A DNA stretch of 61,429 nt, taken from positions 1 through 61,429 of the forward strand of contig JAJQFD010000032.1 of assembly GCA_021201335.1 (NCBI GenBank). The letters are read 5' to 3'. Position 1 is the stretch's first letter. Each line of letters starts with the position of its first letter. The stretch is from Bacteroides sp. (GTDB lineage: Bacteria > Bacteroidota > Bacteroidia > Bacteroidales > Bacteroidaceae). Both the position numbers and the translations under genes were made by a program. Below the pieces are notes generated by a model. That model searched no databases, was not told where the DNA came from, and saw nothing but the letters and a program-made list of their open reading frames with translations. Positions 44,434-53,013 of this stretch are shown piece after piece.

Positions 44434-46014
44434 CGGAATGTAGATCGTTGGTATCAATAACAACATTCCTAAAATTATAAAGCAAACCAAGATACGCCAG
44501 AACCATCTGATCCATATCTCATACGGGATACGAGCAATACCCAAAGCTCCCATCAGAATGGCAGAGGTAGGTGTTATCATATTGGTAAATCCATCTCCAA
44601 ACTGGAATGCCATTACGGTTGCCTGTCGTGAAATGCCTATTACATCTGAGAAAGGTGCCATAATAGGCATTGTTAAAGCAGCTTTTGCCGACCCGGAAGG
44701 AATAATCAGATTGATAAGTGTCTGAATCAAATACATAACACTAAGAGAAACCAATTTCCCCGTCTCTCCCATTAATGAAGCCAGTGAATGAAGGATAGGA
44801 TCTATGACATGTCCATCCTGCAAAATCTGAATGATTCCTCCGGCCAGCCCCACTACAATAGCAGCGGATAACATGTCTTTAGCGCCTGTCAGGAACTCTT
44901 TAATAATACCATCTGTTTTCTGGTTATTTGCAAAACCTGCCAAAATACCCATTGCCAGGAAAATCGCAGAGATCTCAGCCAGATACCAGCCGTGAGCCAT
45001 TACACCTATAATAAGAAATACAACCGTAAAAGCCAGTAAAGTAAGAATGAAAAAATGATTGGACTTCCTTAGCCCAAACCATGCAAACAAGACGAACAAT
45101 ATACTGCAAAAAGGAACAGCGTAAGCATTTACAGAATGTTCACCCAACTTAAATACACTAACCGGATAAAAATAAGAAAACAATGCCAGTGCTATTAAGA
45201 TTAAGAAGTATACAACCCATGCAGAAGTTGTCGTTTTATAATTTAATTGTGCAGCTGTATATTCACCTTTATTTCTCCAGTAGGCATCTGCTTTATACAT
45301 GGGAGATTTCTCCGGATGGTGTTTAATACGGGCTGCATAACGTAATACAATGAAAATTAATAGGCTAGTCAAAATAAACCAGCATACAAGCCGGTATTCA
45401 AAACCGGAGAAAAGTGGAATGTCAGATAATCCTTGTGCAATACCAATCGTAAAAGGATTGAGTACCGCCCCTGAGAAGCCTATATGCGCTGCTACATATA
45501 CCATACAAAGACCGACAATAGAGTCATAGCCCATAGAAATGGCCAGAGGAACAATAATTATCACAAAAGCTAGTGTTTCTTCACTCATGCCAAACACAGC
45601 TCCAAACGTACTGAATAGTATAATAACAGATGAGATCACTACATTATCCACTCCGAGCCATCTTATCAGTCGGTATTTCTCAAATCTCCGGGTAACACTC
45701 AGGAAGGAAAAAATACCGGCATCAATAGCCCGGCTACTATTCATAACCTGAAAAGCTCCTCCGATAATCAGCAGAAAAGCAATAATACCCGCCTGCTTTT
45801 CAAATCCATTCAATAAAGCACTGAATACCTGCCACGTTTGAGGAGTTTTATCAACAGCATGAAAAGAATGGTCGACAATAACCGTACGCTCCTTCCCTTC
45901 TACCAGTATCTTTTGCCGGTTATATTCACCGGCCGGAACAATCCACGAGAGGATAGCACAAAACAAAATAACGGAGCAAATAATAGTATAGGTATGAGGA
46001 ATCCTTTTTAACAT
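44419..46014 (-). CDS. YfcC-family membrane carrier
   Basis: 531 residues with about 12-13 membrane helices. Features of the YfcC/DcuC-like group: PHTYTIICSVILFCAILSWIVPAGEY at the N-terminus, FGMSEETLAFVIIIVPLAISMGYD, and LINLIIPSGSAKAALTMPIMAP with GDGFTNMITPTSAILMGALG near the end. Members are predicted carboxylate or amino-acid exchangers; the substrate is not known. Convergent and overlapping with cutC, so no terminator fits between them. Confidence 0.88.
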   Translation of the reverse strand: MLKRIPHTYTIICSVILFCAILSWIVPAGEYNRQKILVEGKERTVIVDHSFHAVDKTPQTWQVFSALLNGFEKQAGIIAFLLIIGGAFQVMNSSRAIDAGIFSFLSVTRRFEKYRLIRWLGVDNVVISSVIILFSTFGAVFGMSEETLAFVIIIVPLAISMGYDSIVGLCMVYVAAHIGFSGAVLNPFTIGIAQGLSDIPLFSGFEYRLVCWFILTSLLIFIVLRYAARIKHHPEKSPMYKADAYWRNKGEYTAAQLNYKTTTSAWVVYFLILIALALFSYFYPVSVFKLGEHSVNAYAVPFCSILFVLFAWFGLRKSNHFFILTLLAFTVVFLIIGVMAHGWYLAEISAIFLAMGILAGFANNQKTDGIIKEFLTGAKDMLSAAIVVGLAGGIIQILQDGHVIDPILHSLASLMGETGKLVSLSVMYLIQTLINLIIPSGSAKAALTMPIMAPFSDVIGISRQATVMAFQFGDGFTNMITPTSAILMGALGIARIPYEIWIRWFWRILVCFIILGMLLLIPTIYIPLNGF

Positions 46015-46150
46015 GATCTTTCCTTTAAAAACGGATAAAGATATGTAATATAATTGTAATATTCCGGCAGTTTTGACCTATTAAAAAGGAGATAAGCATC
46101 ATTTTCTGTTATTTTTTATGTTATAAAACATGTTTTTCAAAAACTTTTCG

Positions 46151-46158
46151 TATCTTTG
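46151..46158 (+). promoter_or_regulatory. -7 box of a small transcription unit
   Basis: TATCTTTG, exact consensus. The imperfect palindrome ATGTTATAAAACAT (46119-46132) lies at about the -33 region. With the terminator at 46386 it frames a unit of about 250 nt. Confidence 0.6.
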
Positions 46159-46224
46159 TACCGTTAAATGAAATAAAAGATAAACCGTTCTTCAAAACGT
46201 GGAGAACAAAAAAAGATGACGATT

Positions 46225-46350
46225 ATGAAAACAAACCTAAATGAAGTAATGATGTTGCAATACCAAATTAAAAGGTATCATGCAATGAGAAATGGAACCA
46301 TGTGTCAGAAACTGACAGGTAAACTCCAGAAACTGCTTAGCAAGCAGTAA
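46225..46350 (+). CDS. Small basic protein (41 residues) or sRNA
   Basis: ORF MKTNLNEVMMLQYQIKRYHA then MRNGTMCQKLTGKLQKLLSK and Q, stop TAA at 46350. A second in-frame ATG at 46216 adds MTI. It is basic, helical and has no membrane segment. A consensus -7 box about 65 nt upstream and a strong terminator 36 nt downstream give it its own transcription unit. The family is not recognised. The unit could also act as a regulatory RNA. Confidence 0.55.
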   Translation: MKTNLNEVMMLQYQIKRYHAMRNGTMCQKLTGKLQKLLSKQ

Positions 46351-46385
46351 ACCATGGAAAACAACACGATCTTATATATATAATA

Positions 46386-46418
46386 AAAAGAGCCTGCAAT
46401 GATTGCAGGCTCTTTTTG
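46386..46418. terminator. Strong terminator after the small unit
   Basis: AAAAGAGCCTGCAA (46386-46399) / TTGCAGGCTCTTTT with a 3-nt loop. Also suited to end dinB transcripts from the other side. Confidence 0.9.
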
Positions 46419-46440
46419 TTTACCTCCCATTTACATATTC

Positions 46441-47526
46441 TCACCAGTCACTAAACTCAAAACTCAACTGTTCCCAAATACCTTTCTCCTCCGTTTCTTC
46501 CTGAGGATGCGATACGGAAAGACCAATCAACCGGATAGGATGCTGTTCATAATCAACCTCTTTTAATAATTGCTTAGCCAGCGGAAGAATAACATCCATG
46601 CTCTGCAGTATTTTGGGTTGCGTTATGCTACGAGTAATCTGGTTGAAATCATGGAATTTTATTTTAAGTGTCAATGTGTTTCCTTTAAATTCAGAACGCT
46701 TCAGCCTGCCAACCAGTTCTGTAGCTATATGGTATAACTCGATTATGACAGCAGATTGTTGTGAAATATCTTTTAGCAAAGTAGTCTCACACCCCACTGA
46801 CTTTCGAACGCGAACAGCCTCTACAGACCGGGTATCTATTCCTCGGGAAAACTCATAGTAGATAATCCCAGCTTTACCAAACTGACGTGTGAGCATCTCC
46901 AGCGTACATTCACGCAAAGTTTGTCCATCATGTATGCCTAATTTATGCATTTTCTGGGCAGTAACAGGACCAACTCCCCAAAAAGACTCAATAGGTAAAC
47001 GGGAAATGAAATCCATTGCCTGATCGGGATGAATGGTACATAACCCATCCGGTTTCCGGTAATCAGACGCAATTTTAGCCAGAAATTTATTATAGGAAAT
47101 ACCTGCTGAGGCTACTAAGCCTGTTTCCTTTCGGATTCGTTGTTTAATCTCACGGGCAATATCTACAGCCAACGGAATCCTGTGTTTGTTATCAGTTACA
47201 TCCAGGAAAGCCTCATCCAGTGAAAGAGGTTCAATCAGATCTGTATAATCGTGAAATATTTCATGTATTTGCCGGGAAATATCTTTGTAAACACTCATCC
47301 GGCCTGGTACAAAGATCAGATTCGGACACAATCTTTTCGCTTTAACGGAAGACATAGCAGATCGTACCCCATACTTACGGGCTTCATAACTGGCAGTAGC
47401 TACTACTCCTCTTTCTTCTGAGTAACCAACTGCAATTGGTTTTCCCCTTAGTCCCGGATTATCCCGCTGTTCTACTGAAGCATAGAAAGCGTCCATATCT
47501 ATATGAATGATTTTACGAGCTGCCAT
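46441..47526 (-). CDS. dinB: DNA polymerase IV (Y family)
   Basis: 361 residues. Y-family palm motifs: IHIDMDAFYASVEQRDNP (first catalytic Asp) and PLSLDEAFLDVT (Asp-Glu pair); thumb/finger helix-hairpin FWGVGPVTAQKMHKLGI; little finger near the end. It bypasses DNA lesions at low fidelity. The C-terminal QLSFEF resembles a beta-clamp binding peptide (QLxxF). A TATATTTG -7 box ends about 14 nt before the start, so the leader is very short. Confidence 0.96.
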   Translation of the reverse strand: MAARKIIHIDMDAFYASVEQRDNPGLRGKPIAVGYSEERGVVATASYEARKYGVRSAMSSVKAKRLCPNLIFVPGRMSVYKDISRQIHEIFHDYTDLIEPLSLDEAFLDVTDNKHRIPLAVDIAREIKQRIRKETGLVASAGISYNKFLAKIASDYRKPDGLCTIHPDQAMDFISRLPIESFWGVGPVTAQKMHKLGIHDGQTLRECTLEMLTRQFGKAGIIYYEFSRGIDTRSVEAVRVRKSVGCETTLLKDISQQSAVIIELYHIATELVGRLKRSEFKGNTLTLKIKFHDFNQITRSITQPKILQSMDVILPLAKQLLKEVDYEQHPIRLIGLSVSHPQEETEEKGIWEQLSFEFSDW

Positions 47527-47539
47527 ACGATTAGTCTAT

Positions 47540-47547
47540 CAAATATA
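47540..47547 (-). promoter_or_regulatory. -7 box of dinB
   Basis: Minus strand TATATTTG. The predicted start point is only about 6 nt before the dinB ATG. Confidence 0.5.
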
Positions 47548-47592
47548 AGAAAGATAAAACAACTAACCTGATAAATGGATCAACTTTTTATA

Positions 47593-47600
47593 TATCTTTG
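47593..47600 (+). promoter_or_regulatory. -7 box of the 47635 gene
   Basis: TATCTTTG, exact consensus, 34 nt before the start codon; no clear -33 TTG. Confidence 0.55.
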
Positions 47601-47634
47601 CTTTCCGAATATTAACCTATAAAATTAACTTATC

Positions 47635-48750
47635 ATGAGACCCCTTATCCTATTCCTTACGCTTATTTTCGCAATAAGCAGTTTTTCAGTATCTGCACAG
47701 ACAAAAAACAAAAAAAAGAATCAATCACTTCAGGAACAGACTGTCCCACTGGGTATTTGGGAAAACGTGAACTCTACAGCAAGTGTGGATTCGTTAATTC
47801 TGTGGATGAAACCTTTTGATGAAGCCGGTATAAAAAACTATTATATGTGTGGTAAACCGGAACATGTGGCCCGGTACATTGAAGCGGCTAAAGCTTATCC
47901 GGGTGCTAAAATTCATGCATGGATGTTCACAGTAAATGCTACCGGAGATCCCGAAACGTTTGATCATCCCGAGTGGTTTGAAGTCAACCGGATGGGATAC
48001 AACAATTTGGAATACAATGCCTATGTTCCTTATTACAAATGGCTAAGTCCATCCGTACCCGAAGCACGGCAGTTCATAAAAAACAAAGCAGCCTCTTTCG
48101 CTGCACTGGAAGGACTTGAGTCTGTTCATCTTGATTATGCCCGTTACTGCGATGCGGTATTAGGCAGAAGTCTGCAAAAAAACACCTATAAAATTGAACA
48201 GGATACCTACCGTGCCGAATACGACTATGGTTATCACCCTGTGGCTATTGAGAAATTTAAAAAAATATTTGGTTATTCTCCACTCGAATTAAAAGCACCT
48301 TGGCTGAGTCCAGAGTGGTTACAGTTCCGTCTCAACGAAGTTACTACATTAGTAAATGAAATAGTGAAAGAAACGCATGCGAAAGACAAAAAGGTTTCTG
48401 CCGCTGTTTTCCCTTTCCCCACCAATGCCCGGATGACGGTTTATCAAGACTGGCCTTCCTGGGATATTGACATTGTTTGTCCGATGAATTACCAGTCATT
48501 TTATTCAGAAAGTATCGAATGGATCGGGTTTTGTGTAGAGAATGGATTACGGGAAACGCGGAAGAAAAATCAATATGTCTCAGGTTTATACGTTTCTGAT
48601 ATTTCAAATGAAGAAATTTACAAAGCAGCAAAGATTTCTCTGGAAGCGGGAGCTGACGGAATTAACTTTTTCAATGCAAATGCCTTATTGGAGGGAAATA
48701 AATTAGATGTGGTAAAACGGTTGAATGAAGAATACAATACTAAAAAGTAA
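47635..48750 (+). CDS. Secreted TIM-barrel protein, glycosyl-hydrolase-like (GHL10/DUF187-like)
   Basis: 371 residues with a signal peptide (RPLILFLTLIFAISSFSVSAQ). The body reads as a TIM barrel: GIWENVNSTASVDSLILWMK, GAKIHAWMFTVNATGDPE, GLESVHLDYARYCD (a typical strand-4 acidic motif), VSAAVFPFPTNARM, DWPSWDIDIVCPMNYQSFYS and AGADGINFFNANAL. These resemble GHL10-type putative glycosidases. No substrate can be named, and no SusCD pair is near. Own promoter and terminator. Confidence 0.75.
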   Translation: MRPLILFLTLIFAISSFSVSAQTKNKKKNQSLQEQTVPLGIWENVNSTASVDSLILWMKPFDEAGIKNYYMCGKPEHVARYIEAAKAYPGAKIHAWMFTVNATGDPETFDHPEWFEVNRMGYNNLEYNAYVPYYKWLSPSVPEARQFIKNKAASFAALEGLESVHLDYARYCDAVLGRSLQKNTYKIEQDTYRAEYDYGYHPVAIEKFKKIFGYSPLELKAPWLSPEWLQFRLNEVTTLVNEIVKETHAKDKKVSAAVFPFPTNARMTVYQDWPSWDIDIVCPMNYQSFYSESIEWIGFCVENGLRETRKKNQYVSGLYVSDISNEEIYKAAKISLEAGADGINFFNANALLEGNKLDVVKRLNEEYNTKK

Positions 48751-48794
48751 CTCTTCTCCCTCCAAAGACTCATATAGTATAATAAATATCTCTC

Positions 48795-48832
48795 AGCCAC
48801 AGACAGCATCTACTGATCTGTGGCTATCTTTT
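48795..48832 (+). terminator. Terminator of the TIM-barrel gene
   Basis: AGCCACAGA (48795-48803) / TCTGTGGCT (48817-48825), 13-nt loop, then ATCTTTTTT. Confidence 0.8.
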
Positions 48833-48843
48833 TTAAAATAAAA

Positions 48844-48927
48844 CGTATTTATTACACAAACTATTTGCATATCTCATTTTTTATCCGTTCTTTTGTTTGC
48901 GTAAAAGAAACATTAACTATAAATACG
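48844..48927. promoter_or_regulatory. Inverted repeats upstream of the Nudix-regulator operon
   Basis: CGTATTTAT (48844-48852) is exactly mirrored by ATAAATACG (48919-48927), 66 nt apart. Inside, TCTTTT/AAAAGA (48889-48908) makes a second repeat around a -7-like TTCTTTTG. They may be operator half-sites for the regulator encoded next. Confidence 0.4.
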
Positions 48928-48935
48928 AACGTAAT

Positions 48936-49637
48936 ATGATTCCACAGACTCCATATATCTATGAATATCCCCGTCCGGCAGTAACAACGGACTGTGTTAT
49001 TTTTGGTTTTGACGAAGGAGAATTAAAAGTTCTTTTAATAGAAAGAGGCATCGAACCCTATTTAGGCAAATGGGCTTTACCCGGTGGATTCCTTAACATG
49101 GATGAGGATGCCGAAACTTGTTCGCGTCGCATTCTACAGAAAGAAACCGGGCTGGATAATATTTTTATGGAGCAACTGTACACCTTTTCTTCTGTAGAAC
49201 GTGACCCTCGCTATCGGGTAATCAGTATTGCTCATTTTGCACTGGTAAGAAAATCGGATTACAATGCTATGGCTGGACTAGATACTACCACCGTCCGTTG
49301 GTTTGATTTGAGTGAAGTACCGGAACTGGCTTTCGACCATAAAGCAATTCTGGATATGGCAAAAGATCGATTAAGAGGAAAGATCAAATATCAACCCATT
49401 GGATTTGAGTTACTTCCCGAACGCTTCACGATGCCCGATCTTCATCGTCTGTATGAAACTATCCTGCAGGAGTCACTGGACAGACGAAACTTTCGAAAAA
49501 AGATGCTCTCCTTCAATATTCTGGTAGACACGGGCGAAGTACAACGGGGAGCTCAAAACCGGGCGCCCAAACTTTACTGCTTCGATAAACAAAAATACGA
49601 TGAGTTAACTCAAAAAGGATTTTATTTTGAATTATAA
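48936..49637 (+). CDS. NrtR-type Nudix-domain transcriptional regulator
   Basis: 233 residues from ATG 48936; an upstream TTG at 48897 is in frame but unlikely. The Nudix fold covers about residues 15-150. Its Nudix box reads GFLNMDEDAETCSRRILQKE then TGL: the catalytic REUxEE is changed to RILQKE, so hydrolysis is unlikely. The last 80 residues are a winged helix (DLHRLYETILQESLDRRNFRK). NrtR proteins bind ADP-ribose to control NAD genes; a Bacteroides relative (AraR) controls arabinose use. The genes that follow make ADP-ribose the likelier ligand here (inference). Confidence 0.88.
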   Translation: MIPQTPYIYEYPRPAVTTDCVIFGFDEGELKVLLIERGIEPYLGKWALPGGFLNMDEDAETCSRRILQKETGLDNIFMEQLYTFSSVERDPRYRVISIAHFALVRKSDYNAMAGLDTTTVRWFDLSEVPELAFDHKAILDMAKDRLRGKIKYQPIGFELLPERFTMPDLHRLYETILQESLDRRNFRKKMLSFNILVDTGEVQRGAQNRAPKLYCFDKQKYDELTQKGFYFEL

Positions 49638-49658
49638 ATAAACATTAGAAACAGAATC

Positions 49659-50219
49659 ATGAAATATACAGCATTCAACTTAGAGTGGTTACTGAATAAA
49701 ATTAATCAGAAAGAAAGTGTAGAGTTCTTATTCTTCTGGGGCCATGCTGCTTCAAAAAATGGTTCTGTCACTAAATCTTGTTTCAGTCAGTGGTGGCCTG
49801 CTACCTTTACGGTAAATAACATTTCTTATGCTACTGCAGAGCACTGGATGATGGCGAAAAAAGCGGAACTCTTTCAGGATATGGAAATACGCGAAAAGAT
49901 ATTAGAAGCCAAAACACCTGCCGCTGCTAAGAAACTAGGCAGACAAGTCCGAAACTTTGATTCGAAAGTATGGGAAGATAACTGTTTTGACATTGTCTGT
50001 GAAGGTAATTATCACAAGTTCTCACAACATCCGGAATTACTTAAATTTCTGCTGAATACGAGTGATAAAATACTGGTTGAAGCCAGTCCGGTAGATAAAA
50101 TCTGGGGAATTAGCATGGCCCAGGACGATAAGAATATCGAGAATCCCCATTTATGGAAAGGCTCCAATTTACTGGGATTTGCGTTGATGGAAGTGAGAAA
50201 TAAATTGAAAAACGTTTAG
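49659..50219 (+). CDS. NADAR family protein (YbiA/DUF1768)
   Basis: 186 residues. NADAR signature: FLFFWGHAASKNGSVTKSCFSQWWPATFTVN, SYATAEHWMMAKKAELF, then DEIVCEGNYHKFSQHPELLKFLL-like and DKIWGISMAQDD ... WKGSNLLGFALMEVR. Members act on ADP-ribose-linked substrates; some remove ADP-ribose from guanine in DNA, while YbiA cleaves riboflavin precursors. It is 21 nt after the regulator and 12 nt before the macro gene, clearly one operon. Confidence 0.92.
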   Translation: MKYTAFNLEWLLNKINQKESVEFLFFWGHAASKNGSVTKSCFSQWWPATFTVNNISYATAEHWMMAKKAELFQDMEIREKILEAKTPAAAKKLGRQVRNFDSKVWEDNCFDIVCEGNYHKFSQHPELLKFLLNTSDKILVEASPVDKIWGISMAQDDKNIENPHLWKGSNLLGFALMEVRNKLKNV

Positions 50220-50231
50220 GCAGGATGAGTG

Positions 50232-50711
50232 ATGAAACAGATTACTTATTTAAAAGGTGATGCTACTTCGCCACATGCAAGTGGTATCAAAATCATAGCC
50301 CATGTCTGCAATGACCTAGGTGGTTGGGGAAAAGGATTTGTGCTGGCAATCTCCAAACGATGGCCGGAACCCGAGAAAGATTATCGGGAATGGTATCGGA
50401 ATCGGAACGGAAACGATTTCGCTTTGGGAAATATTCGCATCGTACAGGTAGAACCATCTATCTATGTAGCCAACATGATTGGGCAACGAGGAATAAAAGT
50501 CAGCCGCAGCACTGGTGCGCCAATCCGTTATGATGCCATCGAAGCCTGTCTGGAAAAGCTGGTAAAAGAAGCTCGGCAATTAAATGCAAGTGTACACATG
50601 CCCCGTATTGGCTGTGGGCTAGCTGGCGGTAAGTGGGAAAAGATTGAACCGCTTATCGAAAAAACATTAGTAAACAACGATATATACGTTTATGTCTATG
50701 ACTTTGAGTAG
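50232..50711 (+). CDS. Macro-domain protein (Poa1-like)
   Basis: 159 residues, a single macro domain: QITYLKGDATSP, IIAHVCNDLGGWGKGFVLAI, then YVANMIGQRG and a loop 2 of VHMPRIGCGLAGGKWEKIEP. The sequence is closer to Poa1p-type ADP-ribose-1''-phosphate phosphatases than to YmdB types. ADP-ribose-1''-phosphate is the product released by KptA-type chemistry (as cyclic phosphate), and a kptA gene follows 7 nt later, which is a strong functional link. ATG 50232 is chosen over GTG 50229. Confidence 0.9.
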   Translation: MKQITYLKGDATSPHASGIKIIAHVCNDLGGWGKGFVLAISKRWPEPEKDYREWYRNRNGNDFALGNIRIVQVEPSIYVANMIGQRGIKVSRSTGAPIRYDAIEACLEKLVKEARQLNASVHMPRIGCGLAGGKWEKIEPLIEKTLVNNDIYVYVYDFE

Positions 50712-50718
50712 ATCAACA

Positions 50719-51264
50719 ATGAACGAAAAAGATAAAAAACGAACTGGAAAATTCATCAGTCTGATATTAAGACACGAACCGCAAAAGATTGGTTTAAGTC
50801 TGGATGAAAACGGATGGGCTTCTGTAGAAGAACTGATTTCCAGGTGTGCCTGTCACCGGGTTTATTTCAGCAAAGAAGAATTGCAGGAAATAGTAGAAAC
50901 CAATGATAAAAAACGATACTCTTATAACGAAGATCAAACACAAATCAGAGCTAATCAGGGACATTCTATTACAGTGAATCTGGACTTACCTTCCGTAAAA
51001 CCACCTGAATATCTCTATCATGGAACGGCAGATCGTTTTATGGCTTCCATATCCCGGGAAGGTATCCGAAATATGAATCGCCATCACGTACATTTAAGTA
51101 AGGAGAAAAATACAGCTGCGCAAGTAGGTTCCCGTCACGGGCGAACAGTGGTGCTCATTATCTTTTCCGGCCAGATGTTTAGGGATGGGATTGAGTTTTA
51201 TGTTTCGGATAACGGAGTCTGGTTGACAGATTATGTCGATCCCAAATACATATCTAATATTTAG
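50719..51264 (+). CDS. kptA: RNA 2'-phosphotransferase (KptA/Tpt1)
   Basis: 181 residues from ATG 50719 (the upstream in-frame 50692 would lie inside the macro gene). The four residues essential in yeast Tpt1 are in place: Arg18-His19 (LRHEP), Arg77 (IRANQGHS) and Arg139 (GSRHGRTVVL). LYHGTADRF and NGVWLTDYV are further family marks. The enzyme moves an internal RNA 2'-phosphate onto NAD, giving ADP-ribose 1'',2''-cyclic phosphate. Last gene of the operon; its stop codon lies inside the terminator stem. Confidence 0.95.
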   Translation: MNEKDKKRTGKFISLILRHEPQKIGLSLDENGWASVEELISRCACHRVYFSKEELQEIVETNDKKRYSYNEDQTQIRANQGHSITVNLDLPSVKPPEYLYHGTADRFMASISREGIRNMNRHHVHLSKEKNTAAQVGSRHGRTVVLIIFSGQMFRDGIEFYVSDNGVWLTDYVDPKYISNI

Positions 51265-51291
51265 AGGAGAAATTTTTCCTCCTCTAAATAT
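51257..51291. terminator. Bidirectional terminator containing the kptA stop codon
   Basis: ATATTTAGAGGAG (51257-51269) / CTCCTCTAAATAT (51279-51291), a perfect 13-bp stem with a 9-nt loop, between convergent kptA and the glycosidase-like gene. Confidence 0.85.
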
Positions 51292-51309
51292 AATATCGGG
51301 CTCCGGTTA

Positions 51310-52974
51310 TTATAATCCTTCAGCAATCTTATTAAGTACTTCCATATCCATCTTTACCTGTACCATTCCCATCGGATGATAGCGACGGTTATTATCTATA
51401 GCTGCATAAACAATAGTATAAATACCATCTCCCTCTGGAATCAAGCCTAACGGGGTACGCATGGTATCCCACCATTTTTTTACTTTTACATCAATTGGGA
51501 TATAACGAGCACGTGTCCAGTTTAATCCGTCTTTAGAAAGTGTATAGGCAATCTGGTTGGGTAGTTTTAACCATTCAGGGCCACCGTCGAATACAGCAAT
51601 ATAAAGGCCATTCGGTAGACGGGAAACAATGGGATTCTCCACAAACGAAGGATGAATGGATACCAGAGGGTTAACTGTAGTATCCAGACGAGTCCACGGA
51701 CCTTCCAGTTTTTTCGATTTAGCCAGTCCTACAAACCAGCCTTTACCACCTTTGTCCGGATAATCACTCTTATTCCTGAACGGGTAGGCACCACTGATAA
51801 AGCTTAACCACTCATCTCCTACTTTATAAGGGAAGAATGAAGCAACTCCCTGACGGCCTTCCCACCACTGGGAATCTAAACCTGGTTCGATAACAATACC
51901 TATGTCTTTATATGGACCTCCAATACCTTCTATTCCTTCGACAGTGGATTCACAACGCCAGATACGTCCGAAGGAGTGATTCGGTGCAATATTCTTATCT
52001 GTAGTATACGCCAGATAATGACCATACCAGCGATTATTCTCTTCACTGTAAATCGGCATATACGACCAGATGGCCGAACGACGATCATTCATCGGATTGT
52101 CCTCTGGACAAACAGCATACACACCGGTAGCTTGCAGGATAGTTGACTGGCGTGTCCATTGGATGGCATCTTTACTTGTCCAGTGCCCTATTCTGGTTTT
52201 AACCCGGTCAAAAGTTGCCGGCATTCCTTCTTCACCGGCTCGTTCAGTCGGGAAGATATGATACACACTATCGATTTTAATCATAGCGCCTCCTTCAAAA
52301 CCTCCCTGAATACCTTCCGTTCCAGGCATCCCTTCTTCTACAACCGGATCGTCCTGTCCGCCAATTACAGAAAACAATTGGGGTCCTTCTGAAAATCCTT
52401 CTATATAAAAAGCTTCATAATCTTCCTGGTCTTCAATTCCGCCATCCCGGTAAGAAATACGCTGGTTTGAAGCAACCACACCCAAAATGGCCAGATGAAA
52501 TCCGGGGTTGGAGGGAATGGTGATACTTTGCTCACCCGCAGGATAACGCACCTCAAATACATCCATTGCCGGAAGTTCGGTGATACTTAGCCCGTTCAGT
52601 AAAACGGGTTTGGCGGTAAGCTTTCCATTATGAAAATCAAGAGTATCCAGTACAGAGTGAACAACTGACTGACCGGATTGGGTTGCTACTCCTAACAAAA
52701 CTTTGACCGGACGACTGAATTCCAGCGTAAGATCTACAGCATTCAGATTTCCTGATTTGTCAACAGGAAGACGAACTCCTTTTAATCCGCTAATTTCAGG
52801 AGCAATCTGAAGAATACTCCGGTAGTTTCCGGAATAAGGGTTTCCGTATCGCACAGTTTCAAACGACTGAAGCTCTGGGGAAACAATCGAATAGTCGACT
52901 GATGATAAAGGAGCCGCTTGTATTTCTGTCAGAGAAAGAAGGAATAGGGTTAAAAACAGAATCATTTTCTTCAT
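51310..52974 (-). CDS. Secreted beta-propeller glycosidase-like protein
   Basis: About 554 residues; ATG 52980 (MFMKK) is an alternative start. A signal peptide (KKMILFLTLFLLSLTEIQA) precedes a beta-sandwich-like region (to about 170) and then a propeller with GH43/GH32-style strands: FEGGAMIKIDSVYHIFPTER, RIGHWTSKDAIQWTRQST, IWSYMPIYSEENNRWYGHYL, GPWTRLDTTVNP and NQIAYTLSKDGLNWTRARY. The catalytic acids are not assigned. It is 33 nt after the beta-helix gene in the same direction, suggesting joint use of one polysaccharide. Confidence 0.78.
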   Translation of the reverse strand: MKKMILFLTLFLLSLTEIQAAPLSSVDYSIVSPELQSFETVRYGNPYSGNYRSILQIAPEISGLKGVRLPVDKSGNLNAVDLTLEFSRPVKVLLGVATQSGQSVVHSVLDTLDFHNGKLTAKPVLLNGLSITELPAMDVFEVRYPAGEQSITIPSNPGFHLAILGVVASNQRISYRDGGIEDQEDYEAFYIEGFSEGPQLFSVIGGQDDPVVEEGMPGTEGIQGGFEGGAMIKIDSVYHIFPTERAGEEGMPATFDRVKTRIGHWTSKDAIQWTRQSTILQATGVYAVCPEDNPMNDRRSAIWSYMPIYSEENNRWYGHYLAYTTDKNIAPNHSFGRIWRCESTVEGIEGIGGPYKDIGIVIEPGLDSQWWEGRQGVASFFPYKVGDEWLSFISGAYPFRNKSDYPDKGGKGWFVGLAKSKKLEGPWTRLDTTVNPLVSIHPSFVENPIVSRLPNGLYIAVFDGGPEWLKLPNQIAYTLSKDGLNWTRARYIPIDVKVKKWWDTMRTPLGLIPEGDGIYTIVYAAIDNNRRYHPMGMVQVKMDMEVLNKIAEGL

Positions 52975-53013
52975 AAACACAGAATTATTATTGTTATCTT
53001 AAATTACAGACTC

